From Streptomyces sp. NBC_00554 (GTDB taxonomy: Bacteria; Actinomycetota; Actinomycetes; Streptomycetales; Streptomycetaceae), in assembly GCF_041431135.1 (NCBI RefSeq), contig NZ_CP107799.1:6944001-7008000 (forward strand): a stretch of DNA of 64,000 nucleotides, written 5' to 3'. A model generated the notes under the pieces. The model did no database searches, was not told the origin of the DNA, and saw only the letters and a list, made by a program, of their open reading frames with translations. Positions 7,021 to 15,429 of the stretch are shown here, one piece after another (positions within the stretch are counted from its first letter, which is position 1; every line of letters begins with the position of its first letter). The position numbers were made by a program, and so were the translations under genes.

Positions 7021-8795
7021 CGGGCGGTCATGCCGGTGGGCACACGCGGCGACACCGGCCCGGGCGCGGCCCCGCCGGACCGCAGCGCATCGAGGGCGGT
7101 GCGGTACGCGGCCACGATGCGCGCGTTCTCCGCGCTGTCCTTGACGGCGATGCGCAGGGTGCGTCCTTCGTACGCCGTCGACATCGGTGACAGGTCGCGC
7201 AGGTAGACGTCGCCGCGGCGGCATTCCTGTACGAGCCGGGCGGCGCTCGGTCCGTCGGGCGGCAGCGTCACGGTGAGGAAGTTGGACACCGCCTCTTCGA
7301 TGGAGGCGGAGCCGTCCACCGCGGCGAGGTCGACGGCCAGTAGATGGCGCAGCGTGTGGGTCTGCGCCCAGCGGCCGGCGTAGTACGACGGATCGCGCAG
7401 CGCCGCCACCGCCGCCAGCTGCGCGGGCAGGCTGACCGCCCAGGGCGGGGTCCACCGGCGGAGTTGTTCGGTGACGGCCGGCTCGGCCACCAGGTACGCG
7501 GCCCGTACGCCGGACAGCGCGTACATCTTGGACAGTGAGCTGCAGACCACCACCCGAGGGTCGACGGCGGCGAGGTCGGCCAGCGACTCGGACAGGCCGA
7601 CGTAGCCCATGTAGGCCTCGTCGATCCACCACCGCATCGTTTCCGGTGAGTCGGCGATCGCCGCGCGCAGCTCCGCGGCCGGCAGATGGCGACCGGTCGG
7701 GTTGTTGGGGTTGACCACGACCGCGAGGTCGTAGCGGCCGGACCGGGTGGCAGCGGCCAGCCGCGCCGGGTCGATCCGCCAGCCGTCCTCGCGGCGCAGC
7801 GGCAGCCGGTCCACGTGGCACCCGATCACCTCCTGGGTGACATGGGCGTACTCGCCGTAGCTCGGGTCGAGCAGCAGTACGCGGCTCTCCGGCGTCAGCC
7901 ACCGTCCGAAGGCCCGGAAGATCAGGTCGGACGAACCGGCGCCGACGGACAGCGCCTCCACCGGCAGCGCCCGCGCCGTGGCGATCTCGGCCAACAGGCC
8001 CTCCGCGCCGGTCGGCGGCGACGTCCGCGCCGTCCAGGCCGGGTCCTCCGCGAGTACCGCCGAAACCCCGGGGGCCGGCGGGAACCAGGCGTCCAGCACA
8101 TCGGCCGCAACCACCTCACGGCGCCGGTGCAGGCTGCGGAAGTCCGTACCGATGGCGGCAAACGAAGCCCCGCCGTGCTCGCAGCCGTCCGCCCGCGGAA
8201 GGAACGGCATGTCCAACTGCCAGTCGAGACCGGCCCGCAGCCGCTCCACCGCGCCGGCGTACCGACTCATCGCCGTCCTCATCAGCTCGATGACGGCGCC
8301 GGTGAGCACCTCGAACGACAGCGCGCCGCTGTACACGGCATGACCGGTCGGCCGCAGTCCGACGGCCTGGTACATGTCGAGCAGTTCGGTACGGCCCATG
8401 ACCACCACCCGGCGGCCGCCCCGGGAGGCGATCCAGCGCAGCGCGGCGAACATCAGCAGCGGTGCCGCGATGGTCGACCGCCAGCGCGGCTCGACCGTGA
8501 GGATGCGTACCTCGAACAGGGCGTCCTCGGTCAGCAACGGCAGTTCCTCGCGCGTCAGATAGCGCTCGATCCCGTACCGGCCCGCCCACGGCGGCGTAAT
8601 ACTGACGAAGCCCAGCCTGTCCGCACCGCGCGCCACGACCAGGTACACGTTGTCGCCGTCCAGCGCGTCACGCAGCCGTCCCGTGGGATCGGGCGCGTGC
8701 TGCCCCAACTCCTTCGCGTACACCCGGTGGCGAAGCTCGTGGATCCAGTCGAGATCGTCAGCGACCGCACGGCGCACTTGCAGGGCATGAGCCAC
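7017..8795 (-). CDS. Fusion of FeeM-like GNAT acyltransferase and HisC-like aminotransferase
   Basis: A 592-residue two-domain protein. Residues about 1-165 resemble GNAT enzymes of the autoinducer-synthase/N-acyl-amino-acid-synthase type (WIHELRHRVYAKELGQH, then EVRILTVEPRWR). Residues about 225-575 form a fold-type I aminotransferase like histidinol-phosphate aminotransferase, with VVNPNNPTGR, the WIDEAYMGYVG segment and the PLP lysine Lys423 in SSLSKMYALSG. It is the first gene of a two-gene unit with the CdsA-like gene. I infer that it makes or transfers an amino-group-bearing acyl compound that the CdsA partner activates; the substrate is unknown. The ATG at 8795 has no strong ribosome site. 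Confidence 0.8.
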   Translation of the reverse strand: MAHALQVRRAVADDLDWIHELRHRVYAKELGQHAPDPTGRLRDALDGDNVYLVVARGADRLGFVSITPPWAGRYGIERYLTREELPLLTEDALFEVRILTVEPRWRSTIAAPLLMFAALRWIASRGGRRVVVMGRTELLDMYQAVGLRPTGHAVYSGALSFEVLTGAVIELMRTAMSRYAGAVERLRAGLDWQLDMPFLPRADGCEHGGASFAAIGTDFRSLHRRREVVAADVLDAWFPPAPGVSAVLAEDPAWTARTSPPTGAEGLLAEIATARALPVEALSVGAGSSDLIFRAFGRWLTPESRVLLLDPSYGEYAHVTQEVIGCHVDRLPLRREDGWRIDPARLAAATRSGRYDLAVVVNPNNPTGRHLPAAELRAAIADSPETMRWWIDEAYMGYVGLSESLADLAAVDPRVVVCSSLSKMYALSGVRAAYLVAEPAVTEQLRRWTPPWAVSLPAQLAAVAALRDPSYYAGRWAQTHTLRHLLAVDLAAVDGSASIEEAVSNFLTVTLPPDGPSAARLVQECRRGDVYLRDLSPMSTAYEGRTLRIAVKDSAENARIVAAYRTALDALRSGGAAPGPVSPRVPTGMTAR

Positions 8796-8881
8796 AGAAC
8801 ACCACCTATTTGGCTGGGAGTTGGGCTCTCAGTGTGGGTTCGGGGGATCGGGTGCACCTGAGCGATCGGGCCCGGGGCGGT

Positions 8882-8899
8882 CTGAGTACGGGTACTCAG
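8882..8899. promoter_or_regulatory. Perfect 8-bp-arm palindrome, candidate operator
   Basis: CTGAGTAC-GG-GTACTCAG is a perfect inverted repeat in the 153-bp divergent spacer. It lies 87 bp before the GNAT-aminotransferase start and 50 bp before the beta-helix protein start. It could serve either side. The binding protein is unknown. Confidence 0.55.
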
Positions 8900-8948
8900 T
8901 TGCGGTACGGGTTCACCGCCGCGCGGACCTGATCGTTACTGTGCCCAT

Positions 8949-10466
8949 GTGCTGCCTGACTTCGAGTTGACGCCGCCGGAGCGCCGGATATGGGACGCCT
9001 TTCCCGAGGGGCGGCGGGTGGATCTGCGTACGGGCGAGCCGGAAGGGGATGATCCGGCGCGGGGCGGCGAGTGGGGGCCGGAACGTACCGTGCGGGCGGC
9101 TGTGCTGGTGGCGTTGCTGCTGGGCGGTGACGCCGCGCCGTCCGGTGCCGTCGCCTCCCTGCGTCTCGCCGGGGCGCGGATCATCGGTCGGCTCGACCTG
9201 GACGGGGCCGAGGTCGGCCATGCGCTCTCGCTCGAGCAGTGCCGGCTGGAGGAGGCTGTGAGCCTCTTCGGGGCGTCCACGCGGACGATCCGGATCAGGG
9301 ACAGCTGGGTTCCTGACGTGGAGGCAGGGCTGGCTCGTATCCAGGGGAATCTCGACCTGAAGCGATCGGTGCTGGAAGGGGGACGCCTGTCGCTCATCAA
9401 CGCCCATCTGGCCGGGGAGCTGAGGCTGACCGCGGCGCGGATATCCACCCCCGGGGAATGGGCCGTGTTCGCGGGCGGTCTGGTCATGGAAGGCGGTGTC
9501 TTCTGCAAGAACCTCAGCACGCGGGGCGGTGTACGGCTGTTGGGCGCGCAGTTGCCCGGTGGTCTGTTCATGCAGGGGGCGCGGCTCAGCAGCCCTCACG
9601 GTGTGGCGCTGGCCGCGGACAGCGTGACCGCGACGACGCTGGATCTGTCGGAGGGGTTCACCGCGGAGGGGGCCGTGCGGCTGCGGGGCGCCCGGATCTC
9701 GGACAATCTCAGCTTCGAAGGAGCGATCCTGAAGGGGGCACGCGACGGTGACGGCCCGTCCGTCGTCTGTCTTCAGACGCAGGCCACCGACTTCGACTTC
9801 ACCGTCGCCGAAACACCCTCCGGGGCCGTCGACCTGCGGGGCGCCCAGGTCTCGTTCCTCCACGAGAACGAGCACAGCTGGCCGGGTGCCGTGGAACTGG
9901 ACGGTTTTGTCTACGGCTCCATCAAGACGGTCGTGGCAGGGCAGCGGCGCGACGCCGTCGGCCGGCGGGAGACCGTGGCCCGGCATGTGGACTGGGTGCG
10001 CCGAAGTCCCGTCTACAGCCCTCAGCCGTACGAGCAACTCGCGAGCTGTTACCGGAAGGTCGGCCACGACGACGACGCCCGCCGGGTGCTCCTGGCGAAG
10101 CAGCGCCATCGACGCCGTCTGCTGCGCCCGGCCGCACGGGCGTGGGGGTACGTGCTGGACGCCACCGTCGGATACGGATACCGGCCGTGGCTGGCCGGTG
10201 TCTGGCTCCTCGCGCTGATCCTGCTCGGCACGCTGGTCTTCGACGCCAATGATCCGACCGCGGTCAAGCAAGGCGAGGGAGCCCCTTTCCAGCCCCTCGT
10301 CTACACGCTCGACCTGCTGATTCCCATCGGCGGTCTCGGTCAGCGGGCCAACTGGTACTGGACGGACGGTGGCCCGCAGTGGCTGGCGTACGGGCTGATC
10401 GCCGCCGGCTGGATGCTCACCACGGCTGTGCTCGCGGGCGTGACCCGGACCCTGAACAAGGGCTAG
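8949..10466 (+). CDS. Pentapeptide-like beta-helix protein with C-terminal membrane anchor
   Basis: A 505-residue protein often labelled membrane-associated oxidoreductase in Streptomyces, though no cofactor motif is visible. Residues about 60-310 are degenerate repeats of about 20 residues (LRLAGARIIGRLDLDGAEV, LTAARIS, VRLRGARISDNLSFEGAIL) that should fold as a right-handed beta-helix. Residues about 330-400 are basic and helical. Two hydrophobic segments near 418-436 and 475-495 anchor the C-terminus. The GTG start has a weak upstream ribosome site; an ATG two bases earlier is out of frame. Function unknown. Confidence 0.8.
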   Translation: MLPDFELTPPERRIWDAFPEGRRVDLRTGEPEGDDPARGGEWGPERTVRAAVLVALLLGGDAAPSGAVASLRLAGARIIGRLDLDGAEVGHALSLEQCRLEEAVSLFGASTRTIRIRDSWVPDVEAGLARIQGNLDLKRSVLEGGRLSLINAHLAGELRLTAARISTPGEWAVFAGGLVMEGGVFCKNLSTRGGVRLLGAQLPGGLFMQGARLSSPHGVALAADSVTATTLDLSEGFTAEGAVRLRGARISDNLSFEGAILKGARDGDGPSVVCLQTQATDFDFTVAETPSGAVDLRGAQVSFLHENEHSWPGAVELDGFVYGSIKTVVAGQRRDAVGRRETVARHVDWVRRSPVYSPQPYEQLASCYRKVGHDDDARRVLLAKQRHRRRLLRPAARAWGYVLDATVGYGYRPWLAGVWLLALILLGTLVFDANDPTAVKQGEGAPFQPLVYTLDLLIPIGGLGQRANWYWTDGGPQWLAYGLIAAGWMLTTAVLAGVTRTLNKG

Positions 10467-10482
10467 CGCCACGCGAGTCGGC

Positions 10483-10514
10483 AACGATCGTTCCCAACAC
10501 AGGAACGATCGTTC
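10483..10514. promoter_or_regulatory. Two identical AACGATCGTT palindromes, 21 bp apart
   Basis: AACGATCGTT occurs at 10483-10492 and again at 10504-10513; the second extends to a 12-bp perfect palindrome. Centres are 21 bp apart, two helical turns, so two dimers would bind the same face. They lie 85-116 bp before the XRE regulator gene and directly after the preceding gene's stop. They are strong candidate operators for that regulator. Confidence 0.75.
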
Positions 10515-10598
10515 GAAAATCATGGCGCGGACCGACCCGGGCACGTAGTCTCGGCAGAACCGTGACAATTTGATGGGTCAACTTCCGGGAGCCCCTTG

Positions 10599-11207
10599 GT
10601 GAGTGAGTCCCCGCCTCTTGCCGAGACGCTCGCGCGCCTGGACACGCGCATCGCCGAGAAGTGCCTGGACCGAGGTGAAGTGCTCGACGTACGTGCGCTG
10701 TCGGGCCGTACGGCTGTCCCCGAGGGGGAGATCCAGGCCCTGCTCGACGGCGAGGTGCCGCGCGACGGCCGGGTGGACGAGCGGATCCGGGGACGGGTGC
10801 GGGCCTTGTACGAGGCGTATCTCGGGGAGAGCGGGAAGCGGCCCGCCGATGTGTGCCGGGAGGTTGCGGGCCGGCTCGGGATCAGTGAGAAGTGGGCGCG
10901 CTCGCTCCTCAACGGCGACAAGATGCCGAACGTTCCGGACCTCACCCTGCTCGCGGAGTTCTTCCGTATCGACCAGGGCACGAAGTTCTTCACCGACTCC
11001 GCCTCCGTAGCCTTGAACGGGGCGCTTCAGCGCATCCTGCGGGAGCTCGAAGGCGCCACGGAGGACGGGCCGTTGCTCAAGTTCACGACCAAGCACGGAG
11101 TCGTCACCTTCGCGCTGCGCGGCAAACGGCTGACGCCCCGCAAGCAGGAGGCCCTCGCGGTCATGCTGGACGGTCTGCTGAGCGGCGAGGAGGCGGAGCT
11201 GCGATGA
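10599..11207 (+). CDS. XRE-family helix-turn-helix regulator
   Basis: A 202-residue regulator starting at GTG 10599, seven bases after CGGGAG; the TTG one codon earlier is less likely. A helix-turn-helix of the XRE type spans about residues 68-125 (VCREVAGRLGISEKWARSLL, VPDLTLLAEFF). The C-terminal part is helical with basic residues. It is the first gene of an operon and overlaps the metalloprotease gene by 4 bp (ATGA). In ImmR/ImmA and DdrO/IrrE systems the neighbouring protease cleaves such a regulator to lift repression; I infer the same here. The twin palindromes upstream fit autoregulation. Confidence 0.85.
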   Translation: MSESPPLAETLARLDTRIAEKCLDRGEVLDVRALSGRTAVPEGEIQALLDGEVPRDGRVDERIRGRVRALYEAYLGESGKRPADVCREVAGRLGISEKWARSLLNGDKMPNVPDLTLLAEFFRIDQGTKFFTDSASVALNGALQRILRELEGATEDGPLLKFTTKHGVVTFALRGKRLTPRKQEALAVMLDGLLSGEEAELR

Positions 11208-11824
11208 GGCTCGCCCATGCGATGCGCAGGCTCGTGACCGCTCTGCGGCCGGCCGGGGCCGACTCCGAGATGCGCGCTCTCGCCGTGGAGCTCAGCCGCG
11301 CGCTGCGCAAGAGGATCGACACCCCGGTCGACGTACGGGAGTTGGCCCGTGCCCTGTGCGAGGAGATCAGCGGGCGCCGCGACGGCCGTCCCGTACAGCT
11401 GCACTTCGAGCGCTTCCCCGACGAGTTCGAGGTTACCGGGCTGTGGATGGAGTTCCACGACTTCGACCTCGTCGTCATCGAGGAGCGTGCCGAAACGGTG
11501 CAGCAACTCGTCATCCTCGGCCATGAGTTGTGGCACATGCGGCAGGGGCATCGCAGTCATCGCCTCGACACCCACGTCGACGGGGCGGCCGCCGCGGCAC
11601 GCGCCCTCGCGGACGGCACCGGCTGGCAGGAGATCGCCCTGACGCTGGCCGCCCGCAACGGATCCCACGCCACTGCCGAGGCCGAGGCCGAGGACTTCGG
11701 GCTGCACCTCGCGAGCGTCTTCCGCTCGTGGGTCACCGGCCCCCGCACGGACCGGCGGGGGCCCGCCGATCCGGTCGGCCGGGCCATCCAGGCGTCGCTG
11801 GGCTACCGCGACCCCCGGGACTGA
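11204..11824 (+). CDS. ImmA/IrrE-type HEXXH metalloprotease-like protein
   Basis: A 206-residue protein with the zinc-protease motif HELWH at residues 107-111 and an acidic helix EAEAEDFGLHLAS that can supply the third ligand. This is the ImmA/IrrE layout. Members cleave a partner XRE repressor after a signal; some databases call this group a toxin component. It lies between the XRE gene (4-bp overlap) and the MAB_1171c-type membrane gene (6-bp gap). No signal peptide: a cytoplasmic enzyme. Its target and trigger are not known from sequence. Confidence 0.85.
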   Translation: MRLAHAMRRLVTALRPAGADSEMRALAVELSRALRKRIDTPVDVRELARALCEEISGRRDGRPVQLHFERFPDEFEVTGLWMEFHDFDLVVIEERAETVQQLVILGHELWHMRQGHRSHRLDTHVDGAAAAARALADGTGWQEIALTLAARNGSHATAEAEAEDFGLHLASVFRSWVTGPRTDRRGPADPVGRAIQASLGYRDPRD

Positions 11825-11830
11825 CGGGCG

Positions 11831-13048
11831 ATGGACACCTCCCGCTTCCCCCTCGGGCCCCACATCGCCTTCTGGCTGCCGACCACCGTCCTCACCGCCG
11901 CCCTGGCCATCAAACTGCCCGGCATCCTCAAACTCTGGAAGGACCCGCTCCTCAGAGCCGTCGGCGGTCTCCTCGCCCTCGCCTGCGCCATCTTCGTCTT
12001 CGCGGCACCGCCGACCATCGCCTGGACCAACCGTGTCACCGGCGTACGGAACATCTCGGCGCCCCTGGTCTACAGCCTCATCACCGCGTTCTCCGGGGCC
12101 TGCCTGCTGCTGCTCATCGCCTGGCGCAACGGCGTCTCCGACCGCTCGGACACGACGCGCCGCGCCACACGCTGGGTGGTCACCGCCTACTCGGGCGTGA
12201 TCGTCGCGCTGTGGGTGCTCTTCGCGCTCGCCGACGTCGAGGTCGAGAGGTTGCGGGACCTCGACACGTACTACGCCACCACGCCCTTCATGCGCGAAGA
12301 GATCGTGCTCTATCTGCTCGCGCACACCGTGGCCTGCCTGATCACGGCCACCCTGATCCGGAACTGGATCCGCACCGGCGACCTCGACGTATGGCTGCGC
12401 GGCGGTCTCAAGCTCCTGGGCGCCGGCTACGCGACGAACCTGCTCTTCGCCGCCGCGAAACTCTCGGCGGTCGTCGCCCGGTGGACCGGCCACGACCTGG
12501 ACTGGTTGAGCACCCACCTGGCACCGCCCGTCGTCTGCGTGTCCGCCATCCTGATCGCGGCGGGCTTCGTCTTCCCGTACGCCGGCCAGTACCTGCACCG
12601 CCGCTGGCAGACCCGGATCGCCCACTGGCGGCTGCGGCCCTTGTACGTGCTGATGCGGACCGGCACGGGCGGCCGTGTCCCCTTCCGGCTCCGGGCCACC
12701 CCCGAACTGCGCCTGACGCGCCGCGAGACGTTCATCCGCGACGCGCTGCTCCACCTCGCCCGGTACATCGACGAGGACCTTGGCCGACGGGCGTACGACG
12801 CGGCGGTCGGCCTCGGACGGGACGCCGAGCGGGCGAAACCGCTCGCCGGTGTCGTGACGATCCAGGCTGCCATCGAGTCCAGGCGACGATCCCAGGAGCG
12901 CGACGCCGGCTTTCCTCCCCACAGCCCCGACATGGAAGACCTGCTGGAGGGGATCGAGGCCGTGTCCCGGGCTCTCCGCCACACCGACGACATCAGGGCG
13001 GTCCGCGAGCGCGCGACCGCCGCAGCAGAGAGCGTGCCAGCCACATGA
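11831..13048 (+). CDS. MAB_1171c-family multi-pass membrane protein
   Basis: A 405-residue protein with about seven hydrophobic segments in residues 10-265 (including IAFWLPTTVLTAALAIKLPG and the PPVVCVSAILIAAGFVFPYA segment), then a soluble C-terminal domain of about 130 residues. This matches the MAB_1171c putative-transporter group, whose function is not established. The gene follows the ImmA-like gene by 6 bp and overlaps the FAD-enzyme gene by 4 bp. It could export or sense the product of the FAD enzyme or transmit a signal to the protease; both are guesses. Confidence 0.8.
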   Translation: MDTSRFPLGPHIAFWLPTTVLTAALAIKLPGILKLWKDPLLRAVGGLLALACAIFVFAAPPTIAWTNRVTGVRNISAPLVYSLITAFSGACLLLLIAWRNGVSDRSDTTRRATRWVVTAYSGVIVALWVLFALADVEVERLRDLDTYYATTPFMREEIVLYLLAHTVACLITATLIRNWIRTGDLDVWLRGGLKLLGAGYATNLLFAAAKLSAVVARWTGHDLDWLSTHLAPPVVCVSAILIAAGFVFPYAGQYLHRRWQTRIAHWRLRPLYVLMRTGTGGRVPFRLRATPELRLTRRETFIRDALLHLARYIDEDLGRRAYDAAVGLGRDAERAKPLAGVVTIQAAIESRRRSQERDAGFPPHSPDMEDLLEGIEAVSRALRHTDDIRAVRERATAAAESVPAT

Positions 13049-14481
13049 GTGCCACTCCCCTGAGCGAACGACCGCCCATAGCAAGGCCCTTGAGATCCGC
13101 CGTCGTCCTCGGCGGCAGCCTCGCCGGCATGCTCGCGGCCCGCGCCCTGGCCGAGTTCGCGGACGTCGTCACGATCGTCGAGCGGGACGCCCTCCCCGAG
13201 GGCCCCGAGCGCCGCAAGAACCTGCCCCAGGCCCAGCACCCGCATGCGCTGTGGTCCGGCGGCGCCCGGGCGATCGAGGAACTCCTGCCGGGTGTCACCG
13301 GGCGGCTCGCGGAAGCCGGTGCGCGCCACCTCGCGGTCACGACGGACATGGTCGTGCTGTCGGCCCAGGGCTGGTTCCGGCGCTGGAACGAGTCCCACCA
13401 CATGGTCCTGATCAGCCGCTACCTGCTCGACGCGATCGTCCGTGCGCTGGTCCTCGACGACGACCGGATCAAGCTCGTGGAGCGCGCGGAGGCGCTCGGC
13501 CTCGAAGGCACCGCCGCCGCTGTCACGGGAGTCCGCGTCCGCGGCGGTGACGGCACCGAGTCCGTCCTGTCGGCCGACCTGGTCGTCGACGCCACCGGAC
13601 GCGGCTCCCGCGCACCGGAGTGGCTCGCGGCACTCGGCCTGGCCGCACCGAAGCAGCGCGAGGTCAACTCCGGCCTGGCGTACGCCAGTCGGATGTTCCT
13701 CGCCCCCGAGAGCGCGCGGGAAGGCTTCCCCGTCATCAATGTGCAGGCCGACCCGAGCGAGGGGCGCCCCGGCCGGGCGGGCTTTCTGCTGCCCATCGAG
13801 AACGGGCGCTGGATGGTCATGCTGACGGGCACCCGAGGAGGCGAACCGACCGCCGACGAGAGCGACTTCGAGCGGTTCGCCACGGAGGAGCTGAGCCATC
13901 CCGTCATCGGGGAGTTCCTCGCGGGCGCCGAGCCCCTGTCCGGCGTCGCCTTCACCCGGTCCACCGTGAACCGCCGCTACTACTACGAGCGTTCGCGGCG
14001 CTGGCCCGACGGGTTCGCGGTCCTCGGCGACGCGCTCGCCGCGTACAACCCGGTCTACGGGCACGGCATGTCGGTCGCCGCGCAGAGCGCCCTCGCCCTG
14101 CGCGAGGTGATCCGCCGCCGAGGCTGGGGCACCCCCGGGCTGGCACGCGCCGTACAGAAGGCCGTGGCCCGCCCGGTCAACGCGGCCTGGGACCTGGCGA
14201 CCGGCCTGGACGTCTTCTACCCGGGAGCGACGCAGAACGGCCCCACGCTCAGGGACAGGATCATCGCCGCGTACGCGAACCGGCTCCTGTACACCGCCAC
14301 CGGCAACGGCCGCATCGCCCGCCGCTTCACCGACGTGTCGTCCCTGGAGCGCGGCGCGCACATCCTGTTCGCCCCCAGCGTCCTCCTGGCCGCCGTGGTC
14401 GGCCCGCTCAAGCCGCAGCTCACCGAACCGCCCCTCACCGACGAGGAGTGGAAAGCCGCAGGTCAGGCCCGCTTCAGCTAG
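13045..14481 (+). CDS. FAD-dependent monooxygenase-like oxidoreductase
   Basis: A 478-residue flavoprotein of the halogenase/PHBH-like superfamily. The N-terminal dinucleotide-binding segment is VVLGGSLAGMLAARALAEF (GxSxxG near residue 24), followed by VTIVERDALPE, the second binding strand at about residue 175 (LVVDATGRGSRAPEWL), and the FAD motif GDALAAYNPVYGHGMS near residue 330. The ATG overlaps the membrane-protein stop by 4 bp. It is the last gene of the XRE-protease-membrane-FAD operon and probably makes or modifies a small molecule. There is no halogenase WxWxIP motif. Confidence 0.85.
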   Translation: MSATPLSERPPIARPLRSAVVLGGSLAGMLAARALAEFADVVTIVERDALPEGPERRKNLPQAQHPHALWSGGARAIEELLPGVTGRLAEAGARHLAVTTDMVVLSAQGWFRRWNESHHMVLISRYLLDAIVRALVLDDDRIKLVERAEALGLEGTAAAVTGVRVRGGDGTESVLSADLVVDATGRGSRAPEWLAALGLAAPKQREVNSGLAYASRMFLAPESAREGFPVINVQADPSEGRPGRAGFLLPIENGRWMVMLTGTRGGEPTADESDFERFATEELSHPVIGEFLAGAEPLSGVAFTRSTVNRRYYYERSRRWPDGFAVLGDALAAYNPVYGHGMSVAAQSALALREVIRRRGWGTPGLARAVQKAVARPVNAAWDLATGLDVFYPGATQNGPTLRDRIIAAYANRLLYTATGNGRIARRFTDVSSLERGAHILFAPSVLLAAVVGPLKPQLTEPPLTDEEWKAAGQARFS

Positions 14482-14529
14482 TCTGCGGCGGGATCACCCC
14501 GAGATGTCGCACGAGAAAGCCGTACGAGG

Positions 14530-15429
14530 ATGGAGTCAGCCGTGCCCCGCAGTGCCGCACCTGCCCGTATCGCGCTCGCCACCTACAACCCGGGCGAGGA
14601 GCCCAGCGCGGACCGGGATCTGCCAGTGCTGGCGGCGGCGTTGGAGGAGGCGGGGGCCGAGGTCGGTGTCCGGTACTGGGACGACCCGGAGGTCGACTGG
14701 GCCGGGTTCGACCTCGTCGTCATCCGGTCGACCTGGGACTACAGCTGGCGGGCCGCGGAGTTCGTGGCGTGGGCCGGGCGGTGCGGGCAGGCGACTCGGC
14801 TGGCCAACCCGGCGGGGGTGGTGCGGTGGAACGCCGACAAGCGGTACATCGGGGATCTGGCGGAGGCGGGGGTTCCGGTGGTGCCGACCCGGTATGTCGC
14901 GCCGGGGGACCCCGTCGAGTTTCCCAGTGACCGTGAGTTCGTCGTGAAGCCCACCGCAGGCGCGGGCGCCCGGTATGCCGCCCGGTACACCCCCGAAGAG
15001 CGGGAGACCGCCGTACGGCATCTCGCGCGGATGCACGCGGAGGGGCTGACCGCGATGGTGCAGCCGTATGTGAAGAACATCGACGCCGGGGGCGAGCGGG
15101 CGCTCCAGTTCTTCGGCGGGCGCCTGCTGCACGCCAGCAGGAAGGGCGCCGTCCTGGAGCCCGGGACGTCGTACGACGAGGACAAGGTCGCGCATCCGAG
15201 GCTCGAGCCCTGGGAGCCGACCCCGGCCGAACTCTCCGTCGCCGAGCGGGCGTTGGCGGCCGTACCGGATGCGGGCGAGGTGCTCTACGCCCGGGTGGAC
15301 CTGGTCGACGGTGACGACGGGGAGCCGTGTGTCATGGAGCTGGAGCTGATCGAGCCCAATCTCTTCCTCTGGCTGCACCCGGAGTCGGTGCCCGCGGTCG
15401 CGGAGGCGATCGTCACGGCTGCCCTTTGA
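14530..15429 (+). CDS. ATP-grasp ligase (DcsG/RimK-like)
   Basis: A 299-residue ATP-grasp enzyme. The pre-ATP-grasp part includes VIRSTWDYSWR; the ATP-binding part has FVVKPTAGAGARYAARY near residue 140 and MVQPYVKNI. The metal-binding end reads VMELELIEPNLFLW, where the E-x-E and Asn residues match the family. These enzymes join a carboxylate to an amine or similar nucleophile; close relatives include cycloserine DcsG and glutathione-synthetase-like proteins. It starts 48 bp after the FAD gene on the same strand, so it may be part of that operon. Its 3' end overlaps the convergent gene by 17 bp. Confidence 0.85.
   Translation: MESAVPRSAAPARIALATYNPGEEPSADRDLPVLAAALEEAGAEVGVRYWDDPEVDWAGFDLVVIRSTWDYSWRAAEFVAWAGRCGQATRLANPAGVVRWNADKRYIGDLAEAGVPVVPTRYVAPGDPVEFPSDREFVVKPTAGAGARYAARYTPEERETAVRHLARMHAEGLTAMVQPYVKNIDAGGERALQFFGGRLLHASRKGAVLEPGTSYDEDKVAHPRLEPWEPTPAELSVAERALAAVPDAGEVLYARVDLVDGDDGEPCVMELELIEPNLFLWLHPESVPAVAEAIVTAAL

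Noticed and set aside
13045..14481. Flavin-dependent halogenase
   Set aside because: The general flavoprotein motifs are present, but the halogenase WxWxIP motif and active-site Lys context are not seen, so only a monooxygenase-like label is used.
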